Of a stretch of 64,000 nucleotides of DNA, positions 34,433 to 43,826 are shown piece after piece. The stretch covers positions 3,348,001 to 3,412,000 of the forward strand of contig WJXW01000002.1 in the NCBI GenBank assembly GCA_015832175.1. The letters are read 5' to 3'. The position numbers and the translations under genes are program-made. Within the stretch, counting starts at the first letter, position 1; every line of letters starts with the position of its first letter. The DNA comes from Paraphaeosphaeria minitans. Taxonomy: Eukaryota > Ascomycota > Dothideomycetes > Pleosporales > Didymosphaeriaceae. The notes under the pieces were generated by a model. That model was not told the origin of the DNA. It did not search any database and saw only the letters and a program-made list of their open reading frames with translations.

Positions 34433-36949
34433 TCACGGTTCCTGGTCATCGATCGCTTCCAACCTCGTCTGCACCATGGCCGGATCACTTCGTCCCTGCT
34501 CATCCGTCCATGACCTCAGCACTTCTTCGCGCATCACCCTTCTGGGAGCTCTTTTTCCCGTGTAAAGTTCGAACTGCGCAAAGCCTTGCTCGGGCAGGAG
34601 GTCTAATCCGTCCATGCATACCCATGCACCCGAGGTTTCTTCGCGAATCTGCTTCATCAAAGGCGTATTGAGTGTTCTATAGGCTAGTTCGATCACCACG
34701 CCTCCTGAAGGGCTGTGTAGCCACTGCTTCGGGAGCGTGAAGCTGGGTGCAGGTGCCTCTCCGACAGGGTGTGTTGGTATGCAGGACAGGATGATGGTAG
34801 GAGGGCGCAGGTCCGTTGGCCATTTTTCATTGAGAGACCGCAAGATGCGGAACGTTGGTTGCGCGTCATGATAACTTGTAGGGAGGAGGCCCGTACTTGA
34901 CGCCGAGGAGACAAGACGCTCGTAGTGAGCCACGAGATTTTCCGCGTTCGCATGGGAGCGGTTGTAGACGATGATGTTCTTCACGCCAATCTGGAGCATG
35001 GCGTATACAGCTGCGCGAGCCATGCCTCCAGCGCCAATGACAAGCCCGCATGTTGTTGGTCTCACAGCGTTTGCGGGCGACAAACCTCTCCGAATGCAAG
35101 ATCGAATGCCTATCCAATCTGTGTTGTCTCCATACAAAGCTTTGATCGGTCCAGATTGGTTGCGTTCCATGAACAATTCCAGGTCTCCTGGGATGCTTCC
35201 ATCCTCGTTGAGGTGTCGCACAGGAATCAACGTGTTCACCGCGCCTATCGCCCGTGCGTGCCGACTCATCGAATGCACTAGCGATATGACCTCTAACTTG
35301 AATGGCTGGCTTACAGCTGTGCCTCCAAAGCTGACATCTTGAACCAGCTCTTGTAGCGTATTCAAGGTGGATGTCTGGAGCCTCTGGAAATGGTGAGGCA
35401 TGCCACATGCCTTATAAGCAGCGTTGTGCATGGCCGGTGAAAGACTGTAACCGGCGCTGGCCCCCATAATGTAGAACTTCATGGGGTCGTAGGTGAAGGA
35501 GGCGTACAGGATGTGAGTTGCTTCTCGAACCGAGAGCCATGAAGTCTCCGGATTTCGCTGGACTCGTTCGGTAAAAGACGGACTGTCCCGCACTGACTCT
35601 GGGATTACACTGGTCAACACTTGGTTGAAACATGCTGAGCGGCGACCCGCTCGCCCTGTATTGAAACATATCAGTGGAATCCTATCCTTCTTGTCGTAAA
35701 TTTCATTTCGAAAGCTCTGGACCGACTGGTTGTCGTCCATATAGTTAGCAGATCGGGTGAATCGCACAGCGGTGCATCCTAACCGCATCGCTCTCTCGTA
35801 ATTATCGACCCAGAACGCATCATTCCAGTCGGTGGGAGCATGGAGATGACCAATGATCTTTGTTGACCCTCTCGTCTCGATAACATTCAGTACAGTCTCC
35901 TCATCCAGACGTAGATCGACAGTGGCGAACTCTGGGCCTAGGCGCAAGCCGTGTTGGACATGTTCAATGTATGAAGTGCGTTGTGGTCCCTCTGCGGGCG
36001 TTACGTGATATATGATCGGAACAACTGTGCTTCTCCGGACCCTAGATACGGCGCGACTGATCATGGTCACCCTCGAAGGGTTATCAAAATGGTAAAGATC
36101 TACGTCTTCGGGCTCGACAACTATCTCGAATGCGTCGGAGCCAAATTCTAGATGCTCAATGTCGACATCTTCTGAGCAAAGGTCCGTCAAAGGAACTTGT
36201 ACCGCGCAAGTGTACTTCCTCAATTCCACCGGCACTCCTGATAGCGGAAAACCAGCTCGTTCCGCAGCAGACGGAAGGCGCAGTCCTTGCTCCAGCGGCT
36301 CATCTTCGCTTTGCGTTGGCACGATCAACGAGAGGAACTTCAGAAAGGTCCGCTCGGCTCGTTTCAGGGTGAGGAATGCGGGCACAGAAGGCTGATTCGC
36401 GGGCGCTACTGAGAATGCAGCTTTCGTTTCAGATATGTTGTAGAACTCGTAGTTGGAGCACCGACGAAACATTGGGGCGCTGAAGGCTACAATGTCCTTG
36501 AGCTTGGCGAACTCAAGCACCTCGAGGTAGTCGTGTACGCTTTTCATGTCTCTCAGCACATGTATGACAGGATGCGACCTGGAGAAATCTTGAAGTAGGA
36601 TCTGCCCGCTGCGCTCCAATGAACTTCCGTTGCAGACGATGATTGCGTCTTTCGCGTGCGACTGTAGTATGTTGCGCAGGAGCTCCTCTTGCCGAAGGTT
36701 ATGATTGGAAGCTCCGAACTGCTTGCGATACTTGGAAGTAGAGAATCCCGTAGCGTCCTGGAACACATTTTCTACGTCTACCACGCGGCGTCGACATGCT
36801 ATCGAGGCCATGATGGCCAAAGTAGACTTGCCAGTCCCCCGGATTCCTATCAATACTATGGACGCATTCGGATCGAATATTCGGCGGGACTCGACGGGAG
36901 GGATTGGCGTAGGCGTGGTTCGCGGTGTCGATCGCGCACTCGACTGCAT
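34433..36949 (-). CDS. qutR: quinate pathway repressor
   Basis: QutR (qa-1S in Neurospora) keeps the activator QutA silent when quinate is absent. It derives from the three C-terminal domains of the pentafunctional AROM enzyme. A single exon of 838 residues from ATG 36949. A shikimate-kinase-like domain has the P-loop GIRGTGKST near residue 35. A type I dehydroquinase-like domain follows (residues about 270-500), where the expected Schiff-base Lys region reads TAVRFTRSA with no Lys. The shikimate-dehydrogenase-like domain (from about 510) keeps SAGYSLSPAMHNAAYKACG, NTDWIGIR and GAGGMARAAVYAML. It is shorter than the roughly 920 residues I recall for Aspergillus and Neurospora. It is divergent from qutA with 940 bp between starts. 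Confidence 0.94.
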   Translation of the reverse strand: MQSSARSTPRTTPTPIPPVESRRIFDPNASIVLIGIRGTGKSTLAIMASIACRRRVVDVENVFQDATGFSTSKYRKQFGASNHNLRQEELLRNILQSHAKDAIIVCNGSSLERSGQILLQDFSRSHPVIHVLRDMKSVHDYLEVLEFAKLKDIVAFSAPMFRRCSNYEFYNISETKAAFSVAPANQPSVPAFLTLKRAERTFLKFLSLIVPTQSEDEPLEQGLRLPSAAERAGFPLSGVPVELRKYTCAVQVPLTDLCSEDVDIEHLEFGSDAFEIVVEPEDVDLYHFDNPSRVTMISRAVSRVRRSTVVPIIYHVTPAEGPQRTSYIEHVQHGLRLGPEFATVDLRLDEETVLNVIETRGSTKIIGHLHAPTDWNDAFWVDNYERAMRLGCTAVRFTRSANYMDDNQSVQSFRNEIYDKKDRIPLICFNTGRAGRRSACFNQVLTSVIPESVRDSPSFTERVQRNPETSWLSVREATHILYASFTYDPMKFYIMGASAGYSLSPAMHNAAYKACGMPHHFQRLQTSTLNTLQELVQDVSFGGTAVSQPFKLEVISLVHSMSRHARAIGAVNTLIPVRHLNEDGSIPGDLELFMERNQSGPIKALYGDNTDWIGIRSCIRRGLSPANAVRPTTCGLVIGAGGMARAAVYAMLQIGVKNIIVYNRSHANAENLVAHYERLVSSASSTGLLPTSYHDAQPTFRILRSLNEKWPTDLRPPTIILSCIPTHPVGEAPAPSFTLPKQWLHSPSGGVVIELAYRTLNTPLMKQIREETSGAWVCMDGLDLLPEQGFAQFELYTGKRAPRRVMREEVLRSWTDEQGRSDPAMVQTRLEAIDDQEP

Positions 36950-37889
36950 TGAATCTGCGTTGCCTCGTTAGGAAGACCGGCGCCAAGATGTTGCGAACCA
37001 TGCAGACTCAAGGCATGCACAGTGTTTCGATCGGATTCTGTTGCTTACAGGTTCCTTCAACGCGGGCTACGCGCGGCCGTTCAAGTCCATGAGAGCTGGA
37101 CGACCTCGCCGGGGAGGCCCAATCGCTGTCGCGGGCCGTGTCACCGACCATTGCGGAGAAGGTTCGCTTCGTGCCGACTGCGACGGAGGCGGAGGCCATG
37201 GCTACCGAGCCTCGTAGACTTCACAAGCATCTGAGAGGGGAGGGCTGGGGTTGTAGAAAATATACACAAGAGGACAAGGACTGTTGGTGCTGTCGCGGCG
37301 CGATAGTCTACCTACTCCAGCGGTGGGGTAAACGGGAGACGGGCGACGGGCGACGAGCGACGCTTGAGCTTGAGCAGTGTAGCGGGCCTTGGTGCGGTCC
37401 AATAGAAGACTAGACGAGACACGAGACGAGAGACATGATGGAGATACGAGAGGCGGGCGGTCTTGACTCTAGACTTGGGAGATGCTGGGAGCCTGGAGGC
37501 TTCGTGCATCTGATGCGCGACTTCCGGCGGGCCGCGGCGGTCGCTCCTCCCGGAAGAGTGTTTATCCTTAGGCTGGGGCCCCGCAGCAAATTGCACCGTA
37601 CGCCCGAGCTCCGTCTCCACCTTCGGACGCGCCTTTCAGCATCGCGACATTACGCACTGCATGGCTTTTGCTGTTGGCTATCAATTGAAGCCGAGAGGCG
37701 GAACTCGTACCCTGCTGCACTGTTGCATCTCCCCAAGGACTCCAGGCTGCGATGATATGTTGACATCAAAGGCAGCTTAGATGGACTCAGAATCCGGCAT
37801 CGACTGATGAGAAACTGCGAGCTTCACGACCGCCGAACAGAGGCTGCCGGCCTCCAGGCCCCTCCCCGAGCCTTTCTTATTAGTTACCC
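36950..37889. promoter_or_regulatory. divergent qutR/qutA promoter with best candidate QutA site
   Basis: 940 bp without a gene. GGAAGAGTGTTTATCC at 37552-37567 matches 14 of 16 positions of the recalled activator consensus GGRTAARYRYTTATCC, with mismatches only at positions 4 and 5. The intact right half TGTTTATCC is the strongest such half-site I found in the qut promoters. It lies about 320 bp upstream of the qutA start, consistent with autoregulation, which is known for qa-1F. Confidence 0.6.
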
Positions 37890-40176
37890 ATGCCGACTCA
37901 AGGCCAGAATAAACGCCCTACCACCGACGAGCGACCTACAAAACGATCTCGAGTCTCACGTGCTTGCGATCAATGTCGAACAGCTCGGGAAAAGTGCGAT
38001 GGCACTCAGCCGTCCTGTTTGACCTGTTCCGCCTCTAGTAGGGCGTGCACGTACACGGCCCCACCCAAGAAAAGAGGCATTCAGCCAGGTTAGCAACCAT
38101 CTCCCTTGTGTGGGCGCTTTTGAAGCTTACGCGTCTGTAGGGTATATCCGAACGCTGGAGCTAGCTTTGACGTGGCTATTCCAGAACACAGATTGCGAAG
38201 CTGTGCTTAACAAGAAGCTTGCCCAAGAAGGTTCCTCTTCAATCTTCTTCGGTCGCGATACGAAAGAGTCAAATAGATTACACAAAAGCTGGAGGAAAAG
38301 CAAGTTTTGCAAAGACGTAGACAAGCTACTGTCTGGGGAGCAAATCGTCCCTGGCGATGACCCATCTCCCCAAAGTGAAGACGAGGATAGCGAGCCCGAA
38401 GGAGAACAGCCCGGTCTACAAGATCAACTTTCTGTCCTGCCACCAGACGATGAGATCTCACTCAGCGCACACTTCGCCTCTCCTCAAATACCACTTCCTA
38501 TCCAGCAAAGCAATTTGTACCCACACAAGGCTACTGAGGCTCCAGCTTTATTCCACCAGCAACTGGCAAGCGCAACGCCTCTGCCGGGTAGTACATGGCG
38601 ATTATTAGAGGTCTATTTCGCTTACACTCAATCATGGCTCCCGGTTTGTGAAAAACACGACATGCTACGGGTTTCCTACTCTTACCCAGAAGCGGGCCTG
38701 GTGCTTTCGGACAGCAATCTTTCCGACCCCGGGGATCATGCAGAGCTGTGGAGCGTCCTGGCTGTAGCAGCCCATCAGGAAAGAATGTCAACCCAGGAGC
38801 AAGAGCGCGACATAGTTCAAGACCCCGCGAGGCTGTATCATGTGGCACGAAGCTTGATCCCGACGGAGTCTGGCTCTTTTGCGGTCGGTCACGTCAGAGC
38901 TCTCCTGAATCTAGCGGTGGTGAACCTCGCCTCAGGAAACACAGAGTTGGCTTGGCTGTTGGTAGGCTCCGCTTCAAGGATCCTCATCGTAATCGAAAGA
39001 TCATCACAGACACTCCCCACTCGATGGAAGCACCTTCTAGCCGGTTGCTTCATGCTGGACAGCTTCCTCTCGCTGAACCTGCAACGGCGTCCGTACCTCC
39101 TCAAATCTGATGTCATCAGATCAGGTCCCATCGAAGAGGATGGAATTGAAGAATGGCAGCCTTGGAGCGCTCCGCTCAACAGCTCTGCTAGCCTCTTTTC
39201 GAGAACGCCTGCCCTGGGCCTTAGTAGCTTCAACAAGCTCACGGGAATCATGGAAATACTCAACATGTGCTGCCTCGAAGGAACTACAGCCCCACAACCT
39301 TCCCCTCAGCAAGTATTGCACCAGCTTGAATTATGGAAGGCTTCATTATCGACCAAGTTCAGCTACATCAGCGATGAATTGAAAATCACGCCTCTGAACC
39401 CTCCGGCGATATTGCTCCAGCTTACCTATCTTTCCTGCGTGGCATCGCTGCTCACATCTCCCGCCCACATCCAACGCATGTCGGAGATACTCGAACAATA
39501 CTTGGCTCAGCTTGGACTCGCCGCCGTGCCGCCAATCATCCTTTGTCTGCTTACGCATGTACAAACGAATCGGATGTTCAATACCCTAGATCCAAGGCTA
39601 CAGTCATCTGTTCGTAAACGCGAAGCCGATATCATCCGAGCATGGTCCACTACACAGGTCCAAAGATCGGCGCCTACACCTATTGTTGCTGCGCAGAATA
39701 GATCTACTTACCAAATTCCCACCCCGGAATCAATCCAAGTGCCTTTCAACTCAGCTTACACACAGCTGGAAAATTCGTCGCGTAGCGGTCCACATAGAGG
39801 AAGTGCGTCTCTTCTCGATAATCTACTTCCAGACATGAACCCTGCTACCACAACAAGTCATCGTCCAGCTCCACAACAAGATTTCAGGATGCCATCAGCA
39901 GACGGAGATCCTCGGCGGCCGTCGTTACGCCATCGCAATTCGGCAGCATCAAGAGATTTGGAGACATTTTTCGATGAGCTAGCCTCATTGGACGGTGCTG
40001 AGATGGTGGATAACCAGCCACAGTTCATGCAAAATCTGGGGTTCGCGCCTGATGCAAACATGGCTGATTTTCTCGCTCTCGAACTTGGACAGTACATACC
40101 GGCGAATTCGAGCACATTCATGCCGCAAAACAATGATCCGACACACCTGGACCCAGTTTTCTTTGATGGAACTTGA
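37890..40176 (+). CDS. qutA: quinate pathway transcriptional activator, Zn(II)2Cys6
   Basis: QutA (qa-1F) binds qut promoters as a Zn2Cys6 factor and is held by QutR. Exons 37890-38088 and 38141-40176 (intron 38089-38140) give 744 residues. The binuclear cluster ACDQCRTAREKCDGTQPSCLTCSASSRAC (spacing 2-6-6-2-6) lies near residues 25-55. It is followed directly by YTAPPKKRGIQPG|YIRTLELALTWLFQ, a junction typical of QutA-type activators. An acidic linker (SEDEDSEPEGEQ) and a fungal-specific TF middle region (HAELWSVLAVAAHQER, GSFAVGHVRALLNLA) follow, with a polar C-terminus. It is shorter than the roughly 820 residues recalled for relatives. The pairing with qutR supports the call. Confidence 0.9.
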
Positions 40177-40328
40177 TAGAACCTTCTTCGCAGACGCCTT
40201 CTTGCGGTAGGGGCTGCATCTATCAGCATGCGAGTATCGGCCTCAACAAGAGCATCTTTTGACGGCCCAGAAAAACATCAAGCAGTGTTCGTTTGGTAAC
40301 ACGCAATACCAAGTCGATACTAAAGGGT

Positions 40329-41437
40329 CTATGACCTTATAGGTATTTCAACCGGACACCCGCCGGCGATAGATTTCTTGACAGCTTCACACACCATGAC
40401 CGCTCGAAGACCATCGACACCGGAACAGCTTGGCGCCTCCTCGCTCTTTATTACAGCAACAAAAAGTTCCACCTGTAGCTCAAAAGGGATATTGGCGTGT
40501 GGCACATCAACATGCTCGCATACAAGCGGTTCAGTCCAGCTTCTTTGCCCTGCATAGGTCCATTTAGTCATATCGGGAAAGCTCAAGCTACCCTCCGAAC
40601 CAAATATTCTGTATGCATCTCGACCCTCTGCCGGGATTGTGGGGTTCTCGCCTGTTCCACACTCGAAATTGTGCGGCGACACTACAGCATCTGACAAGAG
40701 AAACGTGCCAACTATGCCATTGGCGAACCTGAGAGTTATCGCGGCTCCTTCTTCCGCAGGATGGCCTCTTTGGGACATGATCTTCTCGGCAGAGACCCGA
40801 ACAATTGGCCCGAACCAATAGTGCAGGATATCTACGTCGTGAATAAGGTTGATCAAGACCGGGCCTGCAGACTCTGCACGATGCCACTCCATGGGTGGCT
40901 CAAAGTACTCCGGCGGTTTATATATAGTCCATAGTCCGTTGACGGCAACGATCTTGCCCAGCGATGGAAGGGCGTTCTTCGCAGCAGCAACATGTCGGTT
41001 GAACCTGCGGTGATGGCCAATTAAGAGGTGACGTCCGCTAGCTTCCGCGCAGTCGACCTGAGTACAGTTAGAATGAATCACATGTGGAAGGCCGAAAGCT
41101 CCATACGAGTTCCTGTCCGCTTTCGCTATCGACACACATTGGCTTTTCACACAAAACGTGCACACCGCCCTTGAGCAATTCTTTCGATCGCGACATGGGT
41201 GTGGTTTGGTGTGCATACTAGGGCTCCGTCAGGTTGTGCTGAGGCCAGCATGACCTGAATAGACGCGTAGTAAGCACAGCCGAACTTCTCTGCGACAGCT
41301 TTGGCTGCTGGGTTAGAATCTACGATGCAAAGGAGCTCAGCATTTGCATCGCGAATGATAGCTTCCGCATGTCGTGGCCCTATCAACCCTGTGCCGACAA
41401 TGGCAAGTTTGACGGGCTTTTCAACTGCAGCAGACAT
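40329..41437 (-). pseudogene. qutH: Gfo/Idh/MocA-type oxidoreductase of the quinate cluster, frameshifted
   Basis: NAD(P)-dependent dehydrogenase-fold protein. A Gfo/Idh/MocA oxidoreductase (QutH) is known in the Aspergillus quinate cluster, with undefined substrate. Exon 1 (41437-41107) starts MSAAVEKPVKLAIVGTGLIGPRHAEA and keeps the Rossmann GxGxxG-like loop, then CTPNHTHVAI. Here the frame breaks at about 41185-41188: the expected continuation SKELLKGGVHVLCEKP is present one frame over. A normal intron (41058-41106) then joins to VDCAEASGRHLLIGHHRRFNRH and the intact C-terminal domain (HDVDILHYWFG, GTFLLSDA). The change is equivalent to a 2-nt loss or 1-nt gain. All else is intact, so assembly error is as likely as true decay. 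It is divergent from qutC. Confidence 0.8.
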
Positions 41438-42119
41438 TTTCGGGATAAGGAAGGCGATTTTCCGGACAACTTGTAAATCTGTTCGCTTCATCTTGGAACC
41501 ATTTATCTAATGCTTACTTCGCACATGCTCCAGGCACGACTCATATGTCCAGAGCAGAGAAACTACCAAGACGGGACAGCGCCAGATGTACCCCGCGTGT
41601 GGCTTTCAAGCTTATCTCTAACAGCACGCATGAATGTGGGGGTGAAGCGCAAGGAAACAAGCGGTATCACAAGGCTCTTATCCACCTTGACTTTCCTCCC
41701 TCGCGCCTGTTGAGCATTCTTCCGGGTCTACAGTCGGCACAGTGCGGGTTTCGCATGACTCGCGTGCCATTTGCGCGTTCGTTGTCAGGTGGAAGGTGAG
41801 GGATAAAGACTGTTCCGGTACTACGTCATGGTGCTAGCTTCTTCGGGTAACAGCTTTTGGTCATGGCGATGAGAGAGCAGCGACAGCATTCTTCCAGTAC
41901 CAGCAGAGGACCCACACATAATCTGTTACAGTAGGATTACCGATACGTATACGGATATCAACACCCCGGGTTTTCTAACTCATTGTTCGTTCGCCTAGCT
42001 TCTTATCATCCAAACAACTTCGACGTAGACTTTCCGATACCTGAATCGCCTTCTGAAACAACGTTGTACTTTATCACCATACTCCAGCCACAAGTAAAGA
42101 GCTACCAAACTCAGCAAAG
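41438..42119. promoter_or_regulatory. divergent qutH/qutC promoter with candidate QutA site
   Basis: 682 bp without a gene. GGATAAAGACTGTTCC at 41801-41816 matches 13 of 16 positions of the recalled consensus GGRTAARYRYTTATCC, with a perfect GGATAA left half. GGGTAACAGCTTTTGG at 41845-41860 is a weaker neighbour (11 of 16). Confidence 0.55.
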
Positions 42120-43220
42120 ATGGTTTGCCGCCCAGGAATATCTTCAATGTCCCTCGGTCGGTGCTATGCCGGCCACTCCATGGAACACAAGCTCTCCATG
42201 GCCGCAAAACACGGCCTCCAAGGCATTGAGCTTTTCTACGAAGACCTCGCGGACCTCGCGCAACCCCCTTCGCCCTCAAATCTTCTCTCAGCAGCCGCCT
42301 ATATCCGCTCGCTATGCACATCGCTCGGCCTCGACATCATATGTCTGCAGCCTTTCATGCACTATGAAGGCCTGCTTGACCGGTCAAAACACGCAAAGCG
42401 CATCGAAGAGATGCACCTCTGGATTCAACTCGCGAAAGTCCTCGACACAGATCTGATACAAGTCCCATCAACCTTCCTCGCCGCCGAAGAAATCTCAGGG
42501 GACATCGAGCTTATCGTATCGGACTTGCGCGGACTCGCAGACATCGGGCTGCAGCACTCTCCACCCATCAGATTCGCCTACGAGAGTCTCTGCTGGGGCA
42601 CGTACGTCGACAAGTGGGAGCTATGCTGGGACGTCGTGACGCGCGTCGACCGTCCCAACTTCGGCATCTGCCTGGACAGCTTCAACATCCTAGGCCGCAT
42701 ATACGCGGATCCCACGTCCCCAACCGGATGCAACGCTGGCGCTGAGGAAGAAGTGCAGGCCTCCGTGCGAAGGCTCGTCGAGCGAATCGGCCCGCACAAG
42801 GAGAAGATATTCTTCTTTCAGGTTGTCGACGCGGAGCGCCTTGAAAACCCGTTGCTGCCGGGTCACGCGTTCTACAATGCTGCGCAGCCGGCGCGCATGT
42901 CGTGGAGCAGGAACTGCAGGCTTTTCTACGGTGAGGCCGAGCACGGTGCGTATCTGCCTGTTAGGGATGTGGCGCATGCCATCATCAAGGAGATTGGGTT
43001 TGATGGCTGGGTGAGCATGGAGCTGTTTAATCGGGCAATGGAGCGGAAAGACAAGGGTGTTGTGGAGGAGCTGGCGAGTAGGGCGGGAGAGAGTTGGAGG
43101 AAGATGGTTGTAGATTTGGGGATGGTGGCTGAGGCTGAAGAAGTGAGAAAGAAGAGTATCGTGCGGACGGACAGTGGGACCGATATTGTAGAGAGGGAGG
43201 TTGGGGTTGCGAGGTTGTAG
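42120..43220 (+). CDS. qutC: 3-dehydroshikimate dehydratase
   Basis: Converts 3-dehydroshikimate to protocatechuate, the last dedicated step before ring cleavage in the beta-ketoadipate pathway. A single exon of 366 residues with a xylose-isomerase-like TIM barrel. Visible blocks are MAAKHGLQGIELFYEDL near residue 26, ICLQPFMHYEGL near residue 75, FAYESLCWGTYVDKWE near residue 152, FGICLDSFNILGRIYADP near residue 180, and IGFDGWVSMELFNR near residue 298; these carry the Glu/Asp/His expected for the metal site. The length matches QutC/qa-4. It is divergent from qutH and completes the pathway with qutD, qutB and qutE. Confidence 0.95.
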   Translation: MVCRPGISSMSLGRCYAGHSMEHKLSMAAKHGLQGIELFYEDLADLAQPPSPSNLLSAAAYIRSLCTSLGLDIICLQPFMHYEGLLDRSKHAKRIEEMHLWIQLAKVLDTDLIQVPSTFLAAEEISGDIELIVSDLRGLADIGLQHSPPIRFAYESLCWGTYVDKWELCWDVVTRVDRPNFGICLDSFNILGRIYADPTSPTGCNAGAEEEVQASVRRLVERIGPHKEKIFFFQVVDAERLENPLLPGHAFYNAAQPARMSWSRNCRLFYGEAEHGAYLPVRDVAHAIIKEIGFDGWVSMELFNRAMERKDKGVVEELASRAGESWRKMVVDLGMVAEAEEVRKKSIVRTDSGTDIVEREVGVARL

Positions 43221-43826
43221 TGTATGGTTGCGCGCGCCTTTCCGGGATCGCATTTTCTGGCGTTGAGTACATGACATAGGATATCCCCTAGACTACAGTC
43301 TCCTGTTGATAATGATTACTTTTCATTCAGCACCTTGCGCATTACCTTCAGGATCTTCTCGAAAAAAAAATTCCTGTACCGAGGTTCGCGGACTTTCGGC
43401 AATTCCGTACACGGCTAATGAACAACCCTTGGATACTGCAGAAAACTGGCTTAAAGTACTCAACCATTGGTTCGATTGCTGCCGTTGTTGATCATTGTTG
43501 GTAAGCCCAAGGATCATGTGGATGCGCAAGTAGTAGCAGATCTAGTGCTTACGGAAGTAGACTACTACCATCAAGCTCTTTGTCCAATCCAACCTCCTCA
43601 TCTCTGTGGAGCATTATGCAACGCCACGTGTAAACGGAGATTACAGTGTTAAGAATTCCTCAAACCATTGCCGCATAGGGACAATGCAAGATCAACGGCC
43701 CGGAAAATCGCTAAGATGAGGAATCGTCACTGCCCCTAAGTCGGCCTCTTGACGTCTTATATCAGCTACACTTCCTCCACGGCCACGGCGATGATATAGC
43801 TGCGACGAAAAAGCGACGACACAAAC
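43221..43826. other. intergenic between qutC and the P450
   Basis: 606 bp, presumably the P450 promoter on the right. I saw no QutA-like 16-mer here, so there is no support for including the P450 in the quinate regulon. Confidence 0.45.

Noticed and set aside
43440..43500. GGTTCGATTG near 43470 considered as a tRNA T-loop
   Set aside because: No matching D-arm, anticodon arm or acceptor pairing could be formed around it. No tRNA was supported anywhere in the window.
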